DNA from: Selenomonadaceae bacterium
Lineage (GTDB): Bacteria; Bacillota; Negativicutes; Selenomonadales; Selenomonadaceae
DNA length: 23,831 bases
Direction of reading: 5' to 3'
Assembly (NCBI GenBank): GCA_016280345.1
Contig: JAEEGN010000170.1
Location: forward strand, 1-23,831
How positions within the stretch are numbered: position 1 is the stretch's first letter; the number at the start of each line of letters is the position of its first letter. The position numbers and the translations under genes were made by a program. Below are positions 1 to 6,556 of this stretch, piece after piece. A model generated the notes under the pieces. The model searched no databases. It worked only from the letters and a program-made list of their open reading frames with translations, and was not told the origin of the DNA.

Positions 1-2
1 CG

Positions 3-239
3 TTCGATGTCGTCATCATGGATATCCGGATGCCGGTCATGGACGGCTACGAGGCGGCCCGGCAGATTCGCGCCCTCGATCGTCCCGACGCCGTTGCGGT
101 GCCGATCATCGCCATGACGGCCGACGCTTACGCCGAAGACATCAAGCGCTGCCATGACGTGGGCATGAACGACCACATCGCTAAGCCCATCGACCCGGTG
201 AAGCTGTTCCATACGCTGGCGAAATGGCGGCAACGCTGA
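3..239 (+). CDS. Receiver (REC) domain, C-terminal end of a probable hybrid sensor kinase (5' partial)
   Basis: The reading frame is already open at the window edge, so only the last 78 residues are present. They form the second half of a CheY-like receiver domain. The phospho-acceptor aspartate sits in IMDIRMPVMDG near the start, followed by the threonine of AMTADAY and the conserved lysine of IAKPID. The protein stops directly after the last receiver helix (LAKWRQR), with no output domain behind it. The wording MNDHIAKPIDP and this ending are typical of C-terminal receivers in hybrid histidine kinases, so a phosphorelay kinase is more likely than a transcription factor. The upstream part is not visible, so its sensor and kinase domains are unknown. 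A new promoter follows at 292-319, so the next gene is probably transcribed separately. Confidence 0.85.
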   Translation, partial: FDVVIMDIRMPVMDGYEAARQIRALDRPDAVAVPIIAMTADAYAEDIKRCHDVGMNDHIAKPIDPVKLFHTLAKWRQR

Positions 240-291
240 CCGGCGCGGCGGCAGGAGAGGGTCGGCCGCCGGCAAGGGGCGCCGTTATCTC

Positions 292-319
292 TTGACGCAA
301 CAGTAAAAGATTGTATAAT
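292..319 (+). promoter_or_regulatory. Sigma-A type promoter of the diguanylate cyclase gene
   Basis: TTGACG at 292-297 and a perfect TATAAT at 314-319 are separated by 16 bp. The expected transcription start is near 326, which leaves a leader of about 95 nt before the ATG at 421. Confidence 0.75.
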
Positions 320-420
320 GATTGTAAAAGGTTATGGCTTCGGCCGCCGGAAGGTTGCTTTTTCCTTGACGGGCGGCGGAAGGTTCCGGTAGTTTCCACG
401 ATGAAGGGCAGGCGGGCTCT

Positions 421-2142
421 ATGAAAGCGACTCGCGGCATTTTCATATCCATCCTGACGCTCGTATTCCTCTGGGCGGTTTCCGGCGGCGCGCTGGCGGC
501 GATTCATTGCCAGTTCTGGAAGTATCGGGAGGGCGACTCCCCGCGCACCGCTTTCGGGGATTTTCCCTGGCTTTACTCCGCCATCAACGAGGATTCGGAG
601 TGGCAATCGGAGTGGAAGGATTTCGACTTCCCACGCCAGCCGCCGCTTTCCGGCCAATCGCACCACGTCTGGCTGTCGGCCAGGATTCCTGCCAGTAACC
701 CGGAAGAGAACACGCTGTTCTTCGTGACGACCAACCAGTCCTTCCGGGTCTGGATGGACGACCGGATCATCTACCAGTACGGCACGCTGGCCCATAAGGA
801 CATCGGCTACGGCTGGCGGTGGCATTTCATCGCCCTGCCCGACCGGGCCCGCAGCCATGTCCTGACGTTCCAGATGTTCTCGGATTCCCCGGAGTCCCTG
901 GGGCGTCTTTCCCAGTTCTCCATCGACACGGCGGACCGCCAGTTCCAGAATCTCATCGGCAACGATTTGTCGTTCCTGGTCAACCTGCCGATCGTCGGTC
1001 TGCTGCTGGTCATCATGGTGGTTTTCTGCCTGAACCAGCAGGAGCAGGCCAGCCGGATGCTGTATCACCATATCATCGCGTTCCTGGCGGCCTTTGGCCT
1101 CTGGATTTTCTGCGTCAGCAACATGACCGTATTCATCTGGGACCGGCCCGCTTTCTGGTGGTGCTTCGCACAGGAACTCATCTATATCATCCCGGCCATC
1201 GGCACCCGGATCGTCGAGCACCTCCTGAGCGGCCAGAAAGCCGTCTGGGCCCGGCACATTCGATATGGCTATATCGGCCTGCTGGCGGTGTCCCTGGTGG
1301 CGGAGATAGCCTCGCAAAGCGGCCTCTCGAAACTCTTGCCGGTGCTGTTCCTCTATATGATCGTAACGCAGCTTTTCGTCATCTGGTGGCTCTTTCAGGA
1401 GGGTCGGGCAGGCGACCTCTATTGTCGGGCGCTCCTGGTGCCGGCGGTCGTCATTCCGGTTCTGGCACTGGTGGACGCTTCTTCCCGGACCTTTGACTGG
1501 ATTTCGTCGATTACTTCCCTGACCGCTTACGGCATCCTGGCCTTCGCCGTCTTCGTGATGCTGATTCTCCGGGACCAGTTCCTGCGCGAGCGCAAGCTCA
1601 TCACCCTGGCGAACAGCCTGGAGCTGGAAGTGGCCAGCGCCATCGAGCTCTCGGAGATTGATCCGCTGACGAAGTGCTTCAACCGCCGCAAGTTCGATGA
1701 GACGGTGGTGCAGGCGGTGGCCGCTTCCCGGGCGGCGGGAATCCCCCTGTCGCTCCTGATGCTCGATATTGATTTCTTCAAGAAAATCAACGATACCTAT
1801 GGGCATGATATCGGCGACCGCACGTTGATCAACTTCGCCGAGACGATCCGCCGGCATCTGGACCATCACCAGACGTTATACCGCTGGGGCGGCGAGGAAT
1901 TCATGGTGCTCTGCCGGGGTCTCGATCTCGACACTTCGACGGCGCTGGGCGAGTCCCTGCGGCAGGCTGTGGCCGCTTCGTCCATCTGCCCGGACAAGCC
2001 GGAGCCGGTGACCTGCAGCGTGGGCGTTGCCTCCTGGCACGACGGCGACGCCAACGAAAGCGTCTTCCGGCGCGTGGATGAAGCCCTCTACACCGCCAAG
2101 CAGACGGGCCGCAACCGGGTCGTCGCCAAGGGGGCACCCTAG
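421..2142 (+). CDS. Membrane-bound diguanylate cyclase with periplasmic and multi-TM sensor (7TMR-DISM-like)
   Basis: 573 residues. Makes the second messenger c-di-GMP from two GTP. An N-terminal signal or anchor segment (about 7-27) is followed by an extracytoplasmic domain of about 150 residues rich in W and F, resembling the jelly-roll sensor of 7TMR-DISM receptors. About seven hydrophobic helices follow (roughly 180-385), then a short helix and a GGDEF domain (about 410-570). The active site is G490-G-E-E-F494, and the substrate loop DIDFFKKINDTYGHDIGD is intact, so the enzyme should be active. The product-inhibition I-site (RxxD, ending six residues before GGEEF) is absent: those positions read D-H-H-Q. 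The ATG at 421 has only a weak ribosome binding site (AAGGGCAGG). The 7TM assignment rests on hydrophobicity only. Confidence 0.9.
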   Translation: MKATRGIFISILTLVFLWAVSGGALAAIHCQFWKYREGDSPRTAFGDFPWLYSAINEDSEWQSEWKDFDFPRQPPLSGQSHHVWLSARIPASNPEENTLFFVTTNQSFRVWMDDRIIYQYGTLAHKDIGYGWRWHFIALPDRARSHVLTFQMFSDSPESLGRLSQFSIDTADRQFQNLIGNDLSFLVNLPIVGLLLVIMVVFCLNQQEQASRMLYHHIIAFLAAFGLWIFCVSNMTVFIWDRPAFWWCFAQELIYIIPAIGTRIVEHLLSGQKAVWARHIRYGYIGLLAVSLVAEIASQSGLSKLLPVLFLYMIVTQLFVIWWLFQEGRAGDLYCRALLVPAVVIPVLALVDASSRTFDWISSITSLTAYGILAFAVFVMLILRDQFLRERKLITLANSLELEVASAIELSEIDPLTKCFNRRKFDETVVQAVAASRAAGIPLSLLMLDIDFFKKINDTYGHDIGDRTLINFAETIRRHLDHHQTLYRWGGEEFMVLCRGLDLDTSTALGESLRQAVAASSICPDKPEPVTCSVGVASWHDGDANESVFRRVDEALYTAKQTGRNRVVAKGAP

Positions 2143-2162
2143 CGATACCATTCCTGAAAGCT

Positions 2163-2218
2163 GCGCCGGTACGCCGTCAGCCATGAACCGGATGACGCCG
2201 TGACCGGCGCTGATTTTT
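2163..2218 (+). terminator. Rho-independent terminator after the diguanylate cyclase
   Basis: GCGCCGGT at 2163-2170 pairs with ACCGGCGC at 2203-2210, and an inner CGTCA/TGACG pairing extends the stem with a small internal mismatch. A TTTTT run follows at 2214-2218. The position 21 nt after the stop codon fits. Confidence 0.7.
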
Positions 2219-2264
2219 GCGTTCGACGGATTTCGCCGGAAAACGGCAGGGGAGGGGAAGTCAC

Positions 2265-3428
2265 TTGGAAATGACCACCCGTGTCTTTTGGGAACCGGAA
2301 TACGTTGCGCGCTTTCGCTGTGACGGGACGGCCTGCGGCAGCCAATGCTGCCGGGACTGGCAGATCCCGGTGGATGACCGGGCCCGGGCGCGTTACCAAT
2401 CCATGCCGGATACGGCCGCGCGGGCGTCCATCCTGAACGCCATCCGTCCAGGCACGGAGACCGGCGCTCCGGCTTTTGCCAACCGAAGCGACGGCCGTTG
2501 TCCCTTCCTGCGGGACGATGGCCTTTGCCAACTCCAGCGGGACTATGGCGAGGCGTATCTGCCCGGTATTTGCTGGCAATATCCCCGGGTGCTGTACCGC
2601 TTTCCCCGCTTCATTGAATGTGCGCTGACGATTTCCTGTCCCGTAGCGGCGGAACTCGTCCTGGGCGAGGCACCGCTGCGTTTTCATCGGCTACGGCGGC
2701 CGCTGCCGGAAGGACGGCCGTTGCTCCGGCCCGTTCCCGCGGTCCTGGCCTTGAAGAGCGCCGTGTTTTCCCTGCAACGGGCCGGCATCGCCCTGCTGCA
2801 GGACCGCCGCTATCCGCTGGATTTCCGCTTGGCGGCGCTTTCCGTTCTGGCGGCGCGGGCGGACGAAGCCGCCCGTCAGACCCCGGCGGCAGAGCGGCTG
2901 GCCGCCCTCTGCCGGGACGCCGGTTCGCCGGGATTCATCGAGACGCTTCGGGACGCGTCGCGGTCGTCTTTTGACCTCACCGAATCCCTGCGCTGGCGCG
3001 TCCGGCTCATGGGAGAGATTTACGAACATTCCTTTTCCCCGGAAAAGGTTGACGGAATAGCGGCGGCCTGCGCGGCGTTTTATCCGGGCTTCTGCCGGGA
3101 CGTCCGGCAGGATTTCGCGCCCCTGTTGGAAAACTATCTCGTCAACGAATTCTTCCTGCGGCTCTATCCCTTCGCATTTCAAGGGCCCTTCACCCGGAAC
3201 GTCGAAATCTTCCTCGTCACCGGGAAACTCGTTGAGACGGCGCTGCTCGCGGCCTATGCCCAAAGCGGGCGCCTTGACCGGAACGGCTTTGTCGCCATAC
3301 TGGTTCGCGTCGTCGGCCATCTCGATCACAATGCCATGGCTATGCGCCGCGTTGGGTGGGCGGTGGACGAGGTCCGCGCGGCCGGCGCCTCGGTCTCCGG
3401 CCTGATGATTGACGGCGGTGTCCCGTGA
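2265..3428 (+). CDS. fliB: FliB-family Fe-S lysine-N-methylase
   Basis: 387 residues from a TTG at 2265, chosen because GGAGG at 2251-2255 lies 9 nt upstream; the ATG at 2271 is a less well spaced alternative, and the open frame extends further up without a ribosome site. The FliB family methylates lysines of flagellin and has a cysteine-rich N-terminus thought to hold a metal or Fe-S cluster. Here the cysteines are C19, C24, C28 and C29 followed by W32, then the block CPFLRDDGLCQLQRDYGEAY and GICWQYPR, matching the family pattern. The rest is helical and poorly conserved. No flagellin gene is in this window, so the substrate cannot be named. FliB-like proteins also occur in non-motile bacteria with unknown targets. 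No promoter was identified between the upstream terminator and this start. Confidence 0.75.
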   Translation: MEMTTRVFWEPEYVARFRCDGTACGSQCCRDWQIPVDDRARARYQSMPDTAARASILNAIRPGTETGAPAFANRSDGRCPFLRDDGLCQLQRDYGEAYLPGICWQYPRVLYRFPRFIECALTISCPVAAELVLGEAPLRFHRLRRPLPEGRPLLRPVPAVLALKSAVFSLQRAGIALLQDRRYPLDFRLAALSVLAARADEAARQTPAAERLAALCRDAGSPGFIETLRDASRSSFDLTESLRWRVRLMGEIYEHSFSPEKVDGIAAACAAFYPGFCRDVRQDFAPLLENYLVNEFFLRLYPFAFQGPFTRNVEIFLVTGKLVETALLAAYAQSGRLDRNGFVAILVRVVGHLDHNAMAMRRVGWAVDEVRAAGASVSGLMIDGGVP

Positions 3429-3453
3429 AGCCGTTCCGGGCTCCACCGCCGAT

Positions 3454-3482
3454 TTGCATTTACGGCGCCGCTCCAGTATAAT
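3454..3482 (+). promoter_or_regulatory. Sigma-A type promoter of putP
   Basis: TTGCAT at 3454-3459 and TATAAT at 3477-3482 are 17 bp apart. The start codon at 3515 would leave a short leader of about 26 nt. Confidence 0.75.
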
Positions 3483-3514
3483 AGAAAGGCAAATCGTTGG
3501 AGGGAGGAAGTCTC

Positions 3515-5008
3515 TTGACAGAGAACGCTTACATCATCGCGGCCTTCATTCTTTACCTGACAATCATGATGGGCATCGGCATCTACAATTACCGGCGCAC
3601 CTTCAATATGGCCGACTACATCCTGGGAAGCCGCCGGCTCGGCGCTTGGGTTATTTCCATGAGCGCCGAAGCCTCTGACATGAGCGGGTGGATGCTGATG
3701 GGACTGCCGGGATACGCCTATATCGCCGGGCTGAACGCGGGGTGGATCGCGCTGGGCCTTTGCATCGGCACCTGGGCAAACTGGCATTTCGTCGCGTCGC
3801 GGCTCCGCCGCTATACGGAGATGGCGGACAATTCGCTGACGCTGCCGGATTTCCTGCAGAACCGCTACCAGGACAAGAGCAACCTGCTGCGAATCATCCC
3901 CGCCGTGTTCATCCTGATTTTCTTCATCATCTACACGTCGTCGAGTTTCGTGGCCGGGGGCAAGCTCTTCGAGACGGTCTTTGGCCTTCCTTACCTTTGG
4001 GCGGTCCTTTTGGGCGCGTCGGTGGTCGTCTTTTACACCAGCGTGGGCGGATTCCTGGCCGTGGTCTGGACGGATTTCATCCAGGGGTTGATGATGTTCG
4101 GCGCCATCTTCCTGGTGCCCACCATGGCGGCCTTCGCTTTGGGAGGCATCTCCGAAACCCAGGCCGCCATCAGCGCCGCTGGCCCAACCTTCTTTGAGCC
4201 GCTGACGAAGCCCGACGGCTCCGCCATGACGCTGGTGGAGCTTGTTTCCCTGATGGGCTGGGGCCTCGGCTATTTCGGCCAGCCGCATATCCTCGTCCGT
4301 TTCATGGCCATCCATTCGGCCGGCGCCATTCGGAACGCCATGCGGATTGCCATGATCTGGGTCGTCGTTTCCCTGGCTGCCGCCGTACTCGTCGGCATGG
4401 TGGGACGGCCTTTCCTCAGCGGCGCGCTGGCGGGCGCGGAGGCGGAGACCGTCTTCCTCGTCATGACAAACAAGCTGTTTTCGCCGTTTTTTGCCGGCAT
4501 CATCCTGTCCGCGGTCCTCGCCGCCATCATGAGCACCGTGTCCTCCCAGCTTTTGGTGGCTTCCTCCGCTTTCGCCCAGGATATCTATCATACCATGATG
4601 CGGAAAAACGCCAGCGAAAACGAGCTGGTCTGGGTGGGACGCATCTCCACCTTCGTGATCTCGGCCATCGCTATCGTCCTGGCGCTGAACCCGGACAGCT
4701 TCATACTCGACATTGTCGCCTACGCCTGGGCGGGCTTTGGCGCCGCTTTCGGCCCGGCAATCCTGGCGTCGCTGTTCTGGCGGCGGGCTACGCGGAACGG
4801 CATCCTTGCCGGTATCATCGTCGGCGGTCTCACGGTGCTGATCTGGAAGCAGCTTGCTCTCTTCGGCCTGTATGAGATCATCCCCGGCTTTATCCTGTCG
4901 GGAATCGCCATCTGCGTTGTGAGCAAGCTCGATCGGGAGCCGCCGCCGGAAATCACCGCTACCTTTGACGCCGTGGACAGGAGCGACGCGCAAGGCGATC
5001 CGGCATGA
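3515..5008 (+). CDS. putP: Sodium/proline symporter PutP (SSS family)
   Basis: 497 residues, close to the usual ~500 for PutP. Inner-membrane carrier that couples proline uptake to the sodium gradient. The TTG at 3515 is chosen because GGAGG at 3503-3507 lies 7 nt upstream. About 13 hydrophobic segments are visible. Family hallmarks include the early segment NMADYILGSRRLGAWVISMS followed by SAEASDMSGWMLMGLPG, the PDFLQNRY loop, the VGGFLAVVWTDFIQG helix, and the C-terminal AYAWAGFGAAFGPAILASLFW segment. The substrate assignment follows overall similarity to PutP; another SSS substrate cannot be excluded without alignment. The gene has its own promoter and no putA or other proline gene beside it, so uptake may serve osmoprotection or amino-acid fermentation (inference). 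Confidence 0.9.
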   Translation: MTENAYIIAAFILYLTIMMGIGIYNYRRTFNMADYILGSRRLGAWVISMSAEASDMSGWMLMGLPGYAYIAGLNAGWIALGLCIGTWANWHFVASRLRRYTEMADNSLTLPDFLQNRYQDKSNLLRIIPAVFILIFFIIYTSSSFVAGGKLFETVFGLPYLWAVLLGASVVVFYTSVGGFLAVVWTDFIQGLMMFGAIFLVPTMAAFALGGISETQAAISAAGPTFFEPLTKPDGSAMTLVELVSLMGWGLGYFGQPHILVRFMAIHSAGAIRNAMRIAMIWVVVSLAAAVLVGMVGRPFLSGALAGAEAETVFLVMTNKLFSPFFAGIILSAVLAAIMSTVSSQLLVASSAFAQDIYHTMMRKNASENELVWVGRISTFVISAIAIVLALNPDSFILDIVAYAWAGFGAAFGPAILASLFWRRATRNGILAGIIVGGLTVLIWKQLALFGLYEIIPGFILSGIAICVVSKLDREPPPEITATFDAVDRSDAQGDPA

Positions 5009-5062
5009 ACCGGCGTCCCTTTGACGTTTTATCCGCTACTGGCGGTTTCCCGGATTTTGTAT

Positions 5063-5068
5063 TATAAT
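5063..5068 (+). promoter_or_regulatory. Probable -10 box of the clpX-like gene promoter
   Basis: A perfect TATAAT lies at 5063-5068 in an AT-rich patch between putP and the clpX-like gene. The -35 position (about 5040-5045, TGGCGG) matches poorly. The -10 box and the 101-bp gap suggest separate transcription, but the promoter is incomplete by eye. Confidence 0.5.
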
Positions 5069-5109
5069 AGTACTGTTGCAGGACTTCATGAAGAAAAGGA
5101 AGGAACGAT

Positions 5110-6423
5110 ATGGCAAAAAACACGCCGGTCCAGCACGTTTGCAGCTTCTGCAAGCGGCTCATCACCATTCGCGACCAGTACGACCTGCCGATCCTCGATC
5201 CCCAGTCGGGCTTCGCGATCTGCAAGAACTGCATCAAGGATATTTACCGTTTTCTGGAGGAGCACGACGAGAGCGTCGAGAAGAAGCACAAGAAGAATTT
5301 CGCTGCCTCGCTGGACGCCGCCCTGGAGAAGAACAAGCCCCATGTCATCAAGGAATACCTCGACCAGTACATCATCGAGCAGGACCGGGCGAAGAAGGTC
5401 CTGTCGGTGGCGGTCTACAACCATTACAAGCGAATGAAGTACGGCTACGAACTCCAGCCGGGAGAGACGGAGATCGAGAAGTCCAACGTCATCATGATGG
5501 GCCCCTCGGGCTGCGGCAAGACGGCGCTTTTGTCGCATCTCTCCACGATGCTCGAAATTCCCTTCGCCGTCACCGACGCCTCCAGTCTCACCGAGGCCGG
5601 CTTCGTCGGCGCCGACGTCGAGGTGGCGGTGCGCAATCTCTACTACGCCGCTGACAAGGACATCGAGCGCACCGAGCACGGCATAATCTATCTCGACGAA
5701 TTCGACAAGATTGCCCGCAAGTCCGGTGAGAACAACTCCATTACCGCCGATCCCGGCCATGAGGGCGTCCAGCAGGCGCTGCTCAAGATGCTCGAGGGCA
5801 GTCAGGTGGAGTTCACGGCCCGGGGCCAGCGCAAGCATCCCGAAGCGCCGACCATCAAGGTCAACACCCAGAACATCCTGTTCATCGTCGGCGGCGCCTT
5901 CGTGGGCATCGACGACATAATCGCCAAGCGGCTCCAGAAATCCGACGCCAGTATCGGCTTCGGCGCCAAAGTGGAAGGCGAGAAGGACAAGGCGAAGTAC
6001 GACGAGCTCATCCGCCAGGTGAACCCGGAGGACTTGATGAAGTACGGCATCATTCCGGAAATCATCGGCCGCCTTCCCATCATCTGCACGCTGGAGACGC
6101 TGGACGAGAACGCGCTGCTGCGCATCCTGACGGAGCCGGTGAACGCGCCGGTCCGCCAGTACCAGAAACTCCTGGCGATGGACCACGTCAAGCTGGAGTT
6201 TGAGGAAGCTGCCCTCCGGGCGGTGGCGAAGAAGGCAATCGAACGCAAGACCGGCGCCCGCAGCCTCAAGGGCATCATCGAAGACGTGATGCTCGACGTC
6301 ATGTTCGACATCCCGCGCTCCGCCGAGCCGCGCCGGGTGACGATCACCGAGGCCTGCATCACCGAAGGCGCCCGCCCCGACGTCGAGTCGCTGGAAGAGG
6401 ACGAAGAAAGCTGGTCGGCATAA
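5110..6423 (+). CDS. clpX: ClpX-like AAA+ unfoldase (divergent ClpX)
   Basis: 437 residues. ClpX unfolds proteins and feeds them to the ClpP peptidase. The N-terminal zinc-binding domain has C11-x2-C14 and C38-x2-C41. The AAA+ core has Walker A GPSGCGKT (131-138), Walker B with D196-E197, an arginine finger in IIGRLP (R321) and sensor-2 R384 in GARSLK. The ClpP-docking IGF tripeptide (282-284) is present, so pairing with ClpP is expected. Differences from ordinary ClpX: the pore-1 loop is GFVG instead of GYVG, Walker A has a cysteine, Walker B reads DEFDK instead of DEIDK, and the pore-2 region reads TADPGHEGVQQ instead of TRDVSGEGVQQ. The RKH loop is kept. No clpP or lon is adjacent, unlike the usual clpP-clpX arrangement, which suggests a second ClpX. 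The ribosome site AAGGAAGG precedes the ATG. Confidence 0.88.
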   Translation: MAKNTPVQHVCSFCKRLITIRDQYDLPILDPQSGFAICKNCIKDIYRFLEEHDESVEKKHKKNFAASLDAALEKNKPHVIKEYLDQYIIEQDRAKKVLSVAVYNHYKRMKYGYELQPGETEIEKSNVIMMGPSGCGKTALLSHLSTMLEIPFAVTDASSLTEAGFVGADVEVAVRNLYYAADKDIERTEHGIIYLDEFDKIARKSGENNSITADPGHEGVQQALLKMLEGSQVEFTARGQRKHPEAPTIKVNTQNILFIVGGAFVGIDDIIAKRLQKSDASIGFGAKVEGEKDKAKYDELIRQVNPEDLMKYGIIPEIIGRLPIICTLETLDENALLRILTEPVNAPVRQYQKLLAMDHVKLEFEEAALRAVAKKAIERKTGARSLKGIIEDVMLDVMFDIPRSAEPRRVTITEACITEGARPDVESLEEDEESWSA

Positions 6424-6509
6424 AAACAAAAAAGCTGATAACAATTCCGGCGGTTTTGCCCCCGTGACGACGTGTCCGGGTACGGCAAAACCGCCGGTTT
6501 TGTTATCAG
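6422..6509 (-). terminator. Strong rho-independent terminator of the autotransporter gene
   Basis: Two 26-nt arms (6435-6460 and 6484-6509) pair perfectly apart from a 2-nt TT/TT mismatch, with a 23-nt loop. Read on the minus strand, the stem is followed by TTTTTTGTTTTTA, which overlaps the clpX stop codon. On the plus strand no T-run follows, so it mainly terminates leftward transcription, although the stem could also protect the clpX mRNA 3' end. Confidence 0.9.
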
Positions 6510-6556
6510 ATCAGCCCATAGCGATCATGCCCTCCCGGCGGAGGGCTTTGAGCGCC

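Noticed and set aside
181..1869. 562-codon minus-strand frame opposite the diguanylate cyclase
   Set aside because: Shadow frame with no recognisable motifs; the plus-strand GGDEF protein is clearly the gene.
3326..4993. 555-codon minus-strand frame opposite putP
   Set aside because: Shadow of putP; composition is rich in D, H, R, G and Q with no domain features and no ribosome site.
5086..6444. 452-codon minus-strand frame opposite the clpX-like gene
   Set aside because: Antisense to a clear AAA+ protein and overlapping the terminator; no supporting signals.
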